A stretch of DNA of 64,000 nt from Rugamonas sp. A1-17 (GTDB lineage Bacteria > Pseudomonadota > Gammaproteobacteria > Burkholderiales > Burkholderiaceae_D). The notes under the pieces are model-generated. The model was not told the origin of the DNA, searched no databases, and saw nothing but the letters and a program-made list of their open reading frames with translations. Below, one piece after another: positions 49,788 through 59,234 of this stretch. Where the stretch lies: the NCBI GenBank assembly GCA_025548565.1, contig JAJLPB010000015.1, positions 1-64,000 on the forward strand, written 5' to 3'. The position numbers and the translations under genes are program-made. How positions within the stretch are numbered: the stretch's first letter is position 1; every line of letters begins with the position of its first letter.

Positions 49788-52700
49788 ATGATTAGCGCCC
49801 TCTATCAACGGCTGCGTACCCGGCTCGGCGCCCTGTACGGTCTCTCGATCTATGGAGCGCTGTTGCTGGTGGTGTTCGGCGGCCTGGTCATCCCGGCCAT
49901 CATCGGCAGCTATTTGCTGATCGGCGTGCACGAGCAGCAGTCGGCGCGCGTGGCGCTCAACGAATCGCTGCAGCGCAACGCCGACATCCTGGCGCTGGGC
50001 ATGCAGGAATCGCTGTGGAACATGAACGCCGAGTCGGCCCACTCGCTGGTCGAGTCGGTGATGCGCGACCAGTCGGTGCTGCAGGTCGAGGTGGTCGGCC
50101 AGGCCGACACCCAGTTCATGAGCGTGCATTCGCCGCGCCGCGCGGCCGGCAACGTGTTCCGCGCCGAGCGCGAGATCCTGGTGCGTGGCGAGCGCATCGG
50201 CCGCATCACGGTCGAGATGGACGACGCCCGCAGCCAGCAGGAGCTGCGCGAGAAGCAGCTGTCCTACGTGTTCGTGCTGGCCGGGCAGCTGATGGTGTCG
50301 CTGCTGCTGATCGTGTTGTTCCTCAATTCCCGCCTGATCAAGCCGCTGCGCAAGCTGATGCGCTTTTCCGACCGCCTGTCGCACGGCGACTTCGAAACCC
50401 GCCTGGACCTGGTCGGCAGCGACGAGCTGGGCCGCCTGGCCAGCCAGCTGGAGCAGATGCGGGTGGCGATCAAGCGCCTGTTCGAGGACATCGGCCAGCG
50501 CGAGGAGCGCTTCCGCACCATCGTCACCCAGGTGCCGGGCGCGGTGTTCCGCTTCCGCCCCGACGGCCCGATCGACTTCGTGTCCGACGCCATCGAGGAG
50601 ATCTCCGGCTACTCCGCCGCCCAGTTCATGCGCAGCACCACCCACTCGTGGACCAACCTGATCGCGCCGGAAGACCGCAAGAAGCAGCGCCGCGCGGTGT
50701 CCGAGGCGATCCGCGGCGCCCAGCCGTACGAGGTCGAATACCGCATCCTGGACGCCTCCGGCACCGAGCGCTGGGTGGCCGAGAACGGCCAGCCGCAGCC
50801 GCACGACGGCGAGGGCAACGCGCCGTGGGTGGACGGCATCATCTCCGACATCAGCATGCGCAAGCACAACGAGATGCGCATCGAGGCGCTGCTGGCCGAG
50901 CAGAGCGCCATCCTCGACAACGTCATGTTCGGCGTGATGTTTGTCCGTAACCGCAAGATCGTCTCGGTCAACCGCCGCTGCGAGGAACTGTTCGGCTACG
51001 AGCCGGGCGCGATGACCGGGGCCTCGACCTCGATCGTGTTCCCCAACTCCTTCGATTTCGAATCGGCCGGCGCGCGCCAGTACCCGTCGCTGTCGGAGGG
51101 CGACTACTTCAACGAGGAGCGCCACTACCGCCGCAAGGACGGCAGCCTGTTCTGGTGCATGGTCAGCGGCTACGCGCTCGACAACAAGCGCGCCAACGAG
51201 GGCAGCATCTGGGTGTACGCCGACATCACCGCGCGCAAGGAGGCCGAGGAGAAGCTGCGCCTGTCCGCCACCGTGATCGAGCACATCGCCGACGGCGTGG
51301 TGGTGCTGGACGCCCAGGGCATCATCGTCGCCGTCAACCCGGCCTTCACGCAGATCACCGGCTACACCGAGGCCGAGGCGATGGGCCGCGACCGCACGCT
51401 GACGCGCTCGGGCCGCCACGACACCGAGTTCTATGCCGACATGTGGCAGGCGCAGGTGGAAAAAGGCTTCTGGCGCGGCGAGATCTGGAACCAGCGCAAG
51501 AACGGCGAGCTGTATCTGGAATGGCTGACGGTGAGCGCGGTGCGCGACACGCGCGGCGAGACCACGCACTACGTCGGCGTGTTCAGCGACATCACCAAGG
51601 CCAAGGAATCGCAGGAAAAGCTGGACCACCTGGCCCACCACGATCCGCTGACCGCGCTGCCGAACCGGCTGCTGTTCCACGACCGCCTGCAGCACGCGCT
51701 GCAGCGCGCCTCGCGCGACGGCGAGCAGCTGGCGCTGCTGTTCATCGACCTGGACCGCTTCAAGAACGTCAACGACACGCTGGGCCACCACATCGGCGAC
51801 GAGCTGCTCAAGCAGGTCGCCAAGGCGCTGCAGGAGCGCCTGCGCGAGGGCGACACGCTGGCCCGCCTGGGCGGCGACGAGTTCATCGTCCTGCTGGAGA
51901 ATATCGAGAACCAGTTCGGCGCCAGCCAGGTCGCCGAGAAGCTGGTGCAGATGTTCGAGCAGCCGTTCATGGTGGCCGGCCACGAGCTGTTCGTCACCTG
52001 CAGCGTCGGCATCAGCGTGTTCCCGGAGGACGCGGCCGACCTGAACATGCTGATCCGGAACGCCGACGTCGCCATGTACCAGGCCAAGGCGCGCGGCCGC
52101 AACGGCTACAGCTTCTACACGCCGTCGATGACCGGCGAGGGCGTCGAGCGCCTGCGGCTGGAGACCTTCCTGCGCCGCTCGATCGAGAAGGACGAGATCT
52201 TCCTCAACTACCAGCCGCAGGTGGAGATCGACACCGGCCGCCTGATTGGCGTCGAGGCGCTGGTGCGCTGGAACCATCCGGAACTGGGCCTGGTGCCGCC
52301 GATCCGCTTCATCCCGCTGGCCGAGGACACGGGCTTCATCAACCAGCTGGGCAAGTGGGTGCTGCAGGAAGCGTGCCGCCAGATGATGCGCTGGCAGGAA
52401 GCCGGCCTGCACGTGCCGAAGATGGCGGTCAACTTGTCGGCCAAGCAGTTCGAGCGCGGCAGCATCGTCAACATGGTGGCCGACATCCTGCGCGAGACCG
52501 GGCTGGCGCCGGAGCGCCTGCAGCTGGAGGTGACCGAGTCGGTGATCATGAACACCGGCGACGCCATGGTCTTCATCAACGATTTGCACTCGATCGGCGT
52601 CGGCCTGGCGATCGACGATTTCGGCACCGGCTACTCGTCGCTGGCCTACCTGAAGCAGCTGCCGGTGCAGACGCTGAAGATCGACCGCTCCTTCATCAAG

Positions 52701-52907
52701 GACATCTCGACCGACGTCAACGACGAGGCCATCGCCATCGCCATCATCCAGCTGGGCAAGAGCATGAACCTGTCCGTGATCGCCGAGGGCGTCGAGACCG
52801 AGGAGCAGGCCGCGTTCCTGCTGCGGCACGGCTGCCACCTGGCGCAGGGCTACTTCTACAGCAAGCCGGTGGCCGCCAGCGACATGCTGGCGCGCTGGCA
52901 CCAATAA
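49788..52907 (+). CDS. PAS-GGDEF-EAL cyclic-di-GMP protein, membrane-bound
   Basis: A 1039-residue signalling protein. TM1 spans about 20-45; a periplasmic sensor loop, TM2 (about 165-188) and HAMP (about 190-240) follow. Three PAS/PAC units run over about 245-610. The GGDEF domain (about 615-775) has an intact active site LARLGGDEFIVLLEN, and the EAL domain (about 785-1039) has intact GVEALVRWNHPELGLV and DDFGTGYSSLAYLKQLPV-type motifs. Both synthesis and hydrolysis of c-di-GMP are therefore possible; which dominates cannot be said. No partner genes are nearby. Confidence 0.95.
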   Translation: MISALYQRLRTRLGALYGLSIYGALLLVVFGGLVIPAIIGSYLLIGVHEQQSARVALNESLQRNADILALGMQESLWNMNAESAHSLVESVMRDQSVLQVEVVGQADTQFMSVHSPRRAAGNVFRAEREILVRGERIGRITVEMDDARSQQELREKQLSYVFVLAGQLMVSLLLIVLFLNSRLIKPLRKLMRFSDRLSHGDFETRLDLVGSDELGRLASQLEQMRVAIKRLFEDIGQREERFRTIVTQVPGAVFRFRPDGPIDFVSDAIEEISGYSAAQFMRSTTHSWTNLIAPEDRKKQRRAVSEAIRGAQPYEVEYRILDASGTERWVAENGQPQPHDGEGNAPWVDGIISDISMRKHNEMRIEALLAEQSAILDNVMFGVMFVRNRKIVSVNRRCEELFGYEPGAMTGASTSIVFPNSFDFESAGARQYPSLSEGDYFNEERHYRRKDGSLFWCMVSGYALDNKRANEGSIWVYADITARKEAEEKLRLSATVIEHIADGVVVLDAQGIIVAVNPAFTQITGYTEAEAMGRDRTLTRSGRHDTEFYADMWQAQVEKGFWRGEIWNQRKNGELYLEWLTVSAVRDTRGETTHYVGVFSDITKAKESQEKLDHLAHHDPLTALPNRLLFHDRLQHALQRASRDGEQLALLFIDLDRFKNVNDTLGHHIGDELLKQVAKALQERLREGDTLARLGGDEFIVLLENIENQFGASQVAEKLVQMFEQPFMVAGHELFVTCSVGISVFPEDAADLNMLIRNADVAMYQAKARGRNGYSFYTPSMTGEGVERLRLETFLRRSIEKDEIFLNYQPQVEIDTGRLIGVEALVRWNHPELGLVPPIRFIPLAEDTGFINQLGKWVLQEACRQMMRWQEAGLHVPKMAVNLSAKQFERGSIVNMVADILRETGLAPERLQLEVTESVIMNTGDAMVFINDLHSIGVGLAIDDFGTGYSSLAYLKQLPVQTLKIDRSFIKDISTDVNDEAIAIAIIQLGKSMNLSVIAEGVETEEQAAFLLRHGCHLAQGYFYSKPVAASDMLARWHQ

Positions 52908-52925
52908 CCAAACAAGGGAGACCGC

Positions 52926-55196
52926 ATGCAGCCACAGTCCAAACGACGCCGCCGCTTTATCTTTGGCGGCGTGGCCGCCGCCGGCGCGCTGGTGGTCGGC
53001 TGGGGCGCGATGCCGCCGAGGCAGCGCCTGCACGCGACGCATCCGATGCCGGTGGTCGGCAACGCGGTGGAGCTCAACGGCTGGGTGGCGGTGGCGCCGG
53101 ACGGCATGGTCAACGTGGTCATGGCGCGCAGCGAGATGGGGCAGGGCGTGCACACCGCCTTGCCGATGCTGGTGGCCGAGGAGATGGACGTGCCGCTGTC
53201 GGCGGTGCGGCTGGTGCAGGCGCCGGCCGATAAAATCTACGGCAATATCGCGATGCTCAAGGACGGCCTGCCGTTCCACCCGGACGACAACGGCGACCTG
53301 AAGGCGGTGGTCAGCTGGACCGTCGGCAAGGTCGCGCGCGAGCTGGGCCTGATCATCACCGGCGGCTCGTCCAGCGTGAAGGACGCGTGGCAGCCGATGC
53401 GCGAAGCCGGCGCCGCCGCGCGCGCCATGCTGGTGGCCGCCGCCGCCGCGCAGTGGCAGGCGCGCGCCGAGGACTGCCGCACCGAGGACGGCTTCGTCAT
53501 CCACGCCGACGGCAGGCGCCTGGCGTATGGCGCGCTGGCGGTGGCCGCCGCCACCTCCAAGCCGGGCGAGATCCGCCTGAAGGCGCCCAGGGATTTCAGG
53601 CTGATCGGCCGTCCGCAGCCGCGCCGCGACACGCCGTCCAAGGTGAACGGCACGGCGGTGTATGGCCTCGACGTGCGTCCCCAGGGCATGGTGTACGCGG
53701 CCGTGCGCATGTCGCCGGTGATCGGCGGCCGGGTCGCCAGCGTCGACGCGGCCGCGGTGCTGAAGATGCCTGGCGTGCTGCGCGTGGTCGATTTCTCCAG
53801 CGCGCTGCCGGCCAGGACCGGCGCCGGCGCCGGCGTGGCGGTGGTGGCCAGGAGCTGGTGGCAGGCCAGGCAAGCCGCGCTGGCCTTGCCGGTGCAGTGG
53901 ACCGACGGCGATAACGCCAGGCTGTCGAGCGCCGCGATCTACGCCGAGTTCGCGGCCAGGCTGGACGCGGACTCGGGCCATGCCTACCACAAGTCGGGCG
54001 ACATGGACGCGGTGGAGGGCAAGGCCGCCGGCGTCGCCAAGACCGTGACGGCGGAATACCGCGCACCCTACCTGGCGCATGCGGCGATGGAGCCGGTCAA
54101 CTGCACGGCGCAGGTCAAGGACGGCTTCGTGTTTCTGTGGGCGCCGACGCAGTCGCCCGGTTTCGCGGTGGAGGCGGCGGCACAAGCGGCAGGCGTCCCG
54201 GCCGACAAGGTGGTGCTGGAGGTGACGATGCTGGGCGGCGGCTTCGGGCGCCGGCTGGATGTCGACATGGTGTCGCAGGTGGTGGCGGTGGCGCGGCAGA
54301 CCGGCGGCCTGCCGGTGCAGATGATCTGGGCGCGCGAGGACGACACCACGCACGACGTGTACCGCCCGGCGGCGCTGGCGCGCTTCAACGCCACCCTGGA
54401 CGCGGCGGGCAATGTGCTCGGCTACGACAACAAGTCGGCCAGTGGATCGGTGTCGCACCAGTTCTTCAAGCGCAACCTCGGCCTGCCGCCCGGCGGGCCG
54501 GACAAGACCACGGTCGAAGGCGAGTTCGACATGCAGTACGAATTCCCCAACCAGCGCATACGGCACGTGATCGTCGACAGCGCGGTGCCGCTGGGGTACT
54601 GGCGCTCGGTCGGGCATTCGCACAACGCGTTCTTCAAAGAGAGCTTCATCGACGAGCTGGCGCATGCGGCGGGCAAGGACAGCGTGGCATTCCGGCGCGG
54701 CCTGCTGAAGCGGCACCCGCGCCACCTGGCGGTGCTCGATGCTGCCGTGGCCAGGGCCGGCGCCGCGCCGGCGGGACGCGCGCACGGCGTGGCGCTGCAC
54801 CAGTCGTTCGGCACCATCGTCGCGCAGGTGGCGGAAGTATCGGTGGAAGGCACGGAGATCCGCGTGCACCGCGTGGTGTGCGCGGTCGACTGCGGCATCG
54901 CCGTCAATCCCAACATCATCGCGCAGCAGGTCGAATCGGCGGTGGTGTTCGGGCTGTCGGCGGCGCTGTATGGCGCGGTGACGATCAAGGACGGCAAGGT
55001 CGAGCAGACCAGCTTCCACGACTACCCGGTGGTGCGCATCAACCAGGCGCCCGAGGTGGAGACCATCATCATGCCGAGCGCGGAGCATCCTGAGGGCATG
55101 GGCGAACCGGCGACGCCGCCGATCGCGCCGGCCGTCGCCAACGCCGTCTTCAAGCTGACCGGCAAGCGCCTGCGCACCCTGCCGTTGACACTATGA
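52926..55196 (+). CDS. Molybdenum hydroxylase large subunit (isoquinoline 1-oxidoreductase beta type), orphan
   Basis: A 756-residue xanthine-oxidase-family molybdopterin subunit. It begins with a twin-arginine-type signal (KRRRRFIFGGVAAAGAL), so it is exported folded. It has two aldehyde-oxidase-like domains with SEMGQGVHTALPMLVAEEMDV, LGGGFGRRLDVDMV and the probable catalytic Glu in EGMGEPATPPIAPAVANAVF. The [2Fe-2S] partner subunit that normally lies next to it (iorA type) is missing: the neighbours are a GGDEF-EAL gene and a repeat. It may use a partner encoded elsewhere. The substrate, probably an N-heterocycle or aldehyde, is unknown. Confidence 0.9.
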   Translation: MQPQSKRRRRFIFGGVAAAGALVVGWGAMPPRQRLHATHPMPVVGNAVELNGWVAVAPDGMVNVVMARSEMGQGVHTALPMLVAEEMDVPLSAVRLVQAPADKIYGNIAMLKDGLPFHPDDNGDLKAVVSWTVGKVARELGLIITGGSSSVKDAWQPMREAGAAARAMLVAAAAAQWQARAEDCRTEDGFVIHADGRRLAYGALAVAAATSKPGEIRLKAPRDFRLIGRPQPRRDTPSKVNGTAVYGLDVRPQGMVYAAVRMSPVIGGRVASVDAAAVLKMPGVLRVVDFSSALPARTGAGAGVAVVARSWWQARQAALALPVQWTDGDNARLSSAAIYAEFAARLDADSGHAYHKSGDMDAVEGKAAGVAKTVTAEYRAPYLAHAAMEPVNCTAQVKDGFVFLWAPTQSPGFAVEAAAQAAGVPADKVVLEVTMLGGGFGRRLDVDMVSQVVAVARQTGGLPVQMIWAREDDTTHDVYRPAALARFNATLDAAGNVLGYDNKSASGSVSHQFFKRNLGLPPGGPDKTTVEGEFDMQYEFPNQRIRHVIVDSAVPLGYWRSVGHSHNAFFKESFIDELAHAAGKDSVAFRRGLLKRHPRHLAVLDAAVARAGAAPAGRAHGVALHQSFGTIVAQVAEVSVEGTEIRVHRVVCAVDCGIAVNPNIIAQQVESAVVFGLSAALYGAVTIKDGKVEQTSFHDYPVVRINQAPEVETIIMPSAEHPEGMGEPATPPIAPAVANAVFKLTGKRLRTLPLTL

Positions 55197-55198
55197 AA

Positions 55199-55289
55199 TT
55201 TGGGGTCAAGTCTGACATTCGGACACGGCCTCTGCCGTAGCGGCTTGCTACGGCAGAGGCCGTGTCCGAATGTCAGACTTGACCCCAAA
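55199..55289. repeat. Repeat family B, perfect 43-bp inverted repeat
   Basis: Left arm 55199-55241, right arm 55247-55289, identical as inverted copies over all 43 positions with a 5-nt loop GGCTT. It starts at the molybdoprotein stop codon. The outer 27 nt recur once as a single arm at 43839. Arm length and perfection suggest a recent or active element; it would form a very strong hairpin in RNA of either strand. Confidence 0.9.
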
Positions 55290-55331
55290 GTTGTTGACCC
55301 CCAAGTTGCTTTTTTTTAGGGACTAGTCATT

Positions 55332-56396
55332 ATGATTTTTCGCCAACTGTTTGACCCGACGTCTTCCACCTACACCTATCTGCTGGGCGACGGCGGCGAG
55401 GCGCTGCTGATCGATCCGGTCTATGAGCAGGTGCCGCGCGACATGGCGTTGCTCAAGGAGCTGGGCTTGCGCCTGCTGGCCACGCTCGACACCCACGTCC
55501 ACGCCGATCACGTGACCGGCGCCTGGCGCTTGCACCAGAGCTGCGGCAGCGCCATCGCGCTGGCGGCGGCGGCCGGCGCGGAGCTGGCCGACCGGCCGCT
55601 GCGCCACGGCGACCGCATCGACTTCGGCAGCCGCCACCTGACCGTGCGCGCGACGCCCGGCCACACCAACGGCTGCCTGACCTTCGTGCTGGACGACGAG
55701 ACCATGGCCTTCACCGGCGACAGCCTGCTGATACGCGGCTGCGGCCGCACCGATTTCCAGCAGGGCAGTCCGCAGCAGTTGTTCGCCTCGGTGCGCGGGC
55801 AGATCCTGTCGCTGCCGGAAACCTGCCTGCTTTATCCGGCCCACGATTACCGCGGCATCACCGTGACCAGCGTGGCCGAGGAGCGCCGCTTTAATCCGCG
55901 CCTGGGCGGCGACGTGGACGAGGGCGATTTTGCGGGACACATGAACAACCTCCATTTGCCGCATCCGAAGCTGATCGCGGTCGCGGTGCCGGCCAATATG
56001 CGCTGCGGCCAGCCGGAGGGCAACGCGCCGCCGCCCGATACGCCGGACTGGGCGCCGTTGACGCTGCGCTTCAGCGGCGTGTGGGAGATCGAGCCGATGG
56101 TCCTGCTGGAACACGCGGCCGGGGTGCAGATCGTCGACGTGCGCGAAGCGCCCGAGTTTATCGACCAGCTGGGACATCTGGAAGGCGCGCGGCTGGTGCC
56201 GCTGTCGCAGCTGATGGACCGCGCGGGCGAGCTGGATAAGGATCGCCCGGTGGTGGCGGTGTGCCGCTCGGGCGTGCGCTCGGCGCAGGCCAGCGTGCTG
56301 CTGGCCAAGGCCGGCTTCAGCAAGGTCGCCAACCTGGCCGGCGGCATGCTGCGCTGGAAGCTGGAGGCATTGCCGGTGGCGTCCGACAGCGTCTGA
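55332..56396 (+). CDS. Persulfide dioxygenase-rhodanese fusion
   Basis: A 354-residue two-domain protein. The N-terminal part (about 1-240) is an ETHE1-like metallo-beta-lactamase-fold persulfide dioxygenase with iron ligands in DTHVHADHVTGAW, later His in PGHTNGC and Asp in TGDSL. The C-terminal part (about 255-345) is a rhodanese with active-site loop VCRSGVRS (Cys). Such fusions oxidise glutathione persulfide and shuttle sulfur to thiosulfate in sulfide detoxification. It lies after repeat B; no sulfide:quinone reductase gene is nearby. Confidence 0.9.
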   Translation: MIFRQLFDPTSSTYTYLLGDGGEALLIDPVYEQVPRDMALLKELGLRLLATLDTHVHADHVTGAWRLHQSCGSAIALAAAAGAELADRPLRHGDRIDFGSRHLTVRATPGHTNGCLTFVLDDETMAFTGDSLLIRGCGRTDFQQGSPQQLFASVRGQILSLPETCLLYPAHDYRGITVTSVAEERRFNPRLGGDVDEGDFAGHMNNLHLPHPKLIAVAVPANMRCGQPEGNAPPPDTPDWAPLTLRFSGVWEIEPMVLLEHAAGVQIVDVREAPEFIDQLGHLEGARLVPLSQLMDRAGELDKDRPVVAVCRSGVRSAQASVLLAKAGFSKVANLAGGMLRWKLEALPVASDSV

Positions 56397-56518
56397 CGAT
56401 GCACCATGCGTGGATCGCGGCATGGCGGCGCTCGTGGATGCGCCGGCTGTGACAATCTGCGTAGATGTCGGACAGTTGAAGCGCGTATAGTTGCCCTTTT
56501 TACTACCCGCTTAAGTCC

Positions 56519-57691
56519 ATGCCCAACCTGCGCCGGTTTCTCCTCCTGATGGTTGCCTTGGTTTCGACGCTTGCCTCCGCCGCCACGACAGACGAGGAGG
56601 AGAATGCGGAAATTATCAAGGGACTGCATTCCGCTTTGCAGCGTTCATTTGCGCTGGACAAGGACTTGAAGCTCGACCCGGCGTTGCGCTCGGCGGCCGA
56701 CGAGATCGGCGCCGCCCACATAGCCCGTCTCGACCAATTATTCCCGCTCTGGCTGGCGGAGGAGCGCCAGGCCCAAACCACGGCAGCGGCGGACAAGGCC
56801 GCCGGATACGCCCGGCTGCCCTTCGCCGTCTGGGCCCGGATGCTCAATGAACTGGCATTGTGGCAGATCGATCCGGGCGATGCCGACTACGAGCGCGCGA
56901 CCTTGGCGGTGCTGCAATCCTCGCCGCGTGTGTGTTTTGTCGCCGGCGACTACCGCTACACCGATTTCGCCGCGCGCATCGTGCGTATCCAGGAGATGCC
57001 GGCTGGCCAGCGCGCGGCGGCGCTGGCGACGGAGCGGCGCTTGCTCGGCCGTTGGGGACAGGCGAGGGCGGATGTCCCGGCCTGGCCCGATCCGCTGCCG
57101 CAGGACGCCGGTGCGCAGTGGCGCAAGCGGCTTGCATTGGCCGGCGAGCGTCCTGTGCGGGCGCTGCCACCGGTGCTGGCGCACGCCATGCTGGTCGAAA
57201 AGAAGAGCTTTGATGAGCTGCATCCGCAGCTGAAGTGCGCGCTGCAGCAGTGGTGGTTGCAGGTGAGCCTGCGGCAGGGCGCGACGCCGGCCGCGGCGCT
57301 GAACGCTTTTCGCTACGGCACATTGATCAACGCCGCCGACCGTTTAGGCAATGACGCTGATCGCGCGCCGCCGGCGCCTGGGGGACAGGCCGCCTATCCG
57401 GCCGTTGCCGCCCGCTTCTCCGTCACTGGCACGACCACCATGCGCGCGCGGCTGGACGCCGCCGGCAAGCCCGTGCAGGCCAGTGTCGCCGGCCGCAAGA
57501 TCGACGTGCCCGGGGTCCGTGGCGCGCGCCCAGTGGCTTTCGAAAACGTCTTCGACGCGGCGGCCGTGAAATATGCGCTGGGCGGCTACCGTTATGACCA
57601 GCCGCGCGGCGCCGAGCCGTTCGTGTTCCAGCTGGTGTGGACCTTGCCGAACGATCCGGCGGCCGATAAGACGACTGGGGGTGGGCAATGA
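56519..57691 (+). CDS. Exported protein with TonB-like C-terminal domain, unknown
   Basis: A 390-residue protein with a signal peptide (MPNLRRFLLLMVALVSTLASA). The middle is helical (about 25-290). The end (about 300-385: FSVTGTTTMRARLDAAGKPVQASVAG ... YALGGYRYDQPRGAEPFVFQLVWTL) has the beta-alpha-beta look of a TonB C-terminal domain. It is followed, with a 4-nt ATGA overlap, by another exported protein, so the two form a unit. I do not recognise a family for the rest. It may bridge envelope components. Confidence 0.6.
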   Translation: MPNLRRFLLLMVALVSTLASAATTDEEENAEIIKGLHSALQRSFALDKDLKLDPALRSAADEIGAAHIARLDQLFPLWLAEERQAQTTAAADKAAGYARLPFAVWARMLNELALWQIDPGDADYERATLAVLQSSPRVCFVAGDYRYTDFAARIVRIQEMPAGQRAAALATERRLLGRWGQARADVPAWPDPLPQDAGAQWRKRLALAGERPVRALPPVLAHAMLVEKKSFDELHPQLKCALQQWWLQVSLRQGATPAAALNAFRYGTLINAADRLGNDADRAPPAPGGQAAYPAVAARFSVTGTTTMRARLDAAGKPVQASVAGRKIDVPGVRGARPVAFENVFDAAAVKYALGGYRYDQPRGAEPFVFQLVWTLPNDPAADKTTGGGQ

Positions 57692-58701
57692 AATTTTCGT
57701 CAAGATATGTGATGCCGGGGGTGATCTGGGCCCTGGCCTGGTGCGCTGTCGCGCCGGCCTTGGCCGATACCGCCGTGTCGCCGATCACCGCCGAGGCCGA
57801 GCACACGTTCTGGTGGGGCGATTTTGCCGCGCTGGAAAGACAGAACGCCTTGCTCAGGCAGCCCGGCCACATTACCTCCGATGGCACGTCGGAGATTGAA
57901 CTGTTCCGCAACGGGCTGAACCGGGTGATCGGCTCCGGCGAGGCCGACCGCGAGGCGTATCTGCGGGAGCTGGAGGCGTTGACCCTGCAATGGGCCGGCG
58001 AATACCCGCGATCGGCGCTGGCGCATGTGCTGCACGCGGAGGTGCTGAAGTCCCACGCATGGTCGTATCGCGGCAACGGCTTTATCCATGAGGTGCCGCC
58101 ACAGGCGTTGGAGGATTTTCAGTCGTATCTGCGGCGCGCGACCAAATATCTGGCGGACCATGCCGATGTCGCCCTGACCGACAGTTATGCGTACGAAGCG
58201 CTGGTGGGGATCGGCATGGGCCTGGACTGGAGCCCCGCGCAACAGCGGGCCATCGCCGAGGAAGGCTTGAAGCGCAATCCCGAGGATGTCGGTTTGTACT
58301 TCAGGGTAGTGGAAACCTTGCTGCCCAAGTGGGGCGGCAACGCCAAGCTGCTGGACCAATATATCCGCCAGGTGGCGGAAAACACCAAGGCCACGTACGG
58401 CACCGGCATGTACGCGCGCCTGTATTCCTACGCGGCCGAACAGCAGTATGGCCACGCGCTGTTTGAGGCCAGCGCGGCCGATTGGCCGACCATGAAGCGC
58501 AGTTATGAGGACATGATGGCGCGTTACCCCGACAGCCCCACGCGCCGCAACTATTACGCTTATATGGCTTGCCTGGCCAAGGACCAGGAGACGTTGCGCC
58601 GGCTGCTGGAGGAATTGGGCCCGCAGGTTGATGCGTCGAGGTGGGGGCCTAACCCGAAGCGCAGCCTGGAGGGATGCCAGCGCTTCGCGGCCAAGGTGTA
58701 G
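57688..58701 (+). CDS. Exported helical (TPR-like) protein, unknown
   Basis: A 337-residue protein with a signal peptide (about 1-26, ALA-DTA). The rest is alpha-helical with repeated patterns of aromatic/Ala residues (EYPRSALAHVLHAEVLKSHAWSYRGNGF; YGHALFEASAADWPTMKRSYEDMMARYPDSP), suggesting TPR/Sel1-like repeats. It resembles DUF4034-type proteins. Its ATG overlaps the stop of the preceding gene. The function is unknown; the two products may interact in the envelope. Confidence 0.6.
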   Translation: MKFSSRYVMPGVIWALAWCAVAPALADTAVSPITAEAEHTFWWGDFAALERQNALLRQPGHITSDGTSEIELFRNGLNRVIGSGEADREAYLRELEALTLQWAGEYPRSALAHVLHAEVLKSHAWSYRGNGFIHEVPPQALEDFQSYLRRATKYLADHADVALTDSYAYEALVGIGMGLDWSPAQQRAIAEEGLKRNPEDVGLYFRVVETLLPKWGGNAKLLDQYIRQVAENTKATYGTGMYARLYSYAAEQQYGHALFEASAADWPTMKRSYEDMMARYPDSPTRRNYYAYMACLAKDQETLRRLLEELGPQVDASRWGPNPKRSLEGCQRFAAKV

Positions 58702-58708
58702 CCCCGGC

Positions 58709-59137
58709 TCAGGCCAGCGCGTTGCGCATCAGGGTGCGCAGGTTGCAATCGGCCTGCCAGCCGATGCGCTCCTCGCTGCTGACGGCCAGCGCCGCCAGTT
58801 CGGCGTCGCTCTGCGCGGACTGGGCCAGCACCAGCCGGTGCGCCAGCCCGGCGTCCGGCAGCATGGTGCCGAAGAAGGCCACCAGTTCGTGGTGCTGGAT
58901 CAGCAGGGTGGGAAAGTTGTCGACGTCAAGGTCGCCCACGACATCGGCATGGTCTTCGATGTCGATCCAGACGAACAGCTTGTCCGGGTGGCGCCCGGCC
59001 ACCTCCTCGAACGTGGCGCGGTAGGACGCGCAGGTGCCGCACCAGGCCGCGCACAGGCAGGCCACGATCCAGCGGTCGCCGGCCAGGGCGGCGGCGATCT
59101 CTTCGCGGTTGTCGGAATTGAGGGTCAAACTGTGCAT
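58709..59137 (-). CDS. Thioredoxin-like protein (CGTC)
   Basis: A 142-residue cytosolic thioredoxin-fold protein with the active site C33-G-T-C36 preceded by LCAAW, and the cis-Pro NFPTLLIQHHELVAFFG. Two further Cys lie upstream of the active site (C27, C29). It differs from canonical thioredoxin 1 (CGPC). A similar gene is often found near DNA-metabolism genes in this group, but the role is not known. It is divergent from tsaB. Confidence 0.85.
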   Translation of the reverse strand: MHSLTLNSDNREEIAAALAGDRWIVACLCAAWCGTCASYRATFEEVAGRHPDKLFVWIDIEDHADVVGDLDVDNFPTLLIQHHELVAFFGTMLPDAGLAHRLVLAQSAQSDAELAALAVSSEERIGWQADCNLRTLMRNALA

Positions 59138-59234
59138 GATATTGGTCGGCTAACGGCGGCCTCTGCGCCTAAGGGTCGTATTCTACATCCCCGCGCGGGG
59201 TCGCGCCTGCCAGCCCGGCAGGTTAAAATACGCC

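Noticed and set aside
49104..55088. Very long stop-free frame on the minus strand (almost 2000 codons)
   Set aside because: Only the last 170 codons (49104-49613) read as a real protein (DUF1993). The rest is antisense to the GGDEF-EAL and molybdoprotein genes and has the low-complexity Arg/His/Gln/Val look of GC-rich shadow frames.
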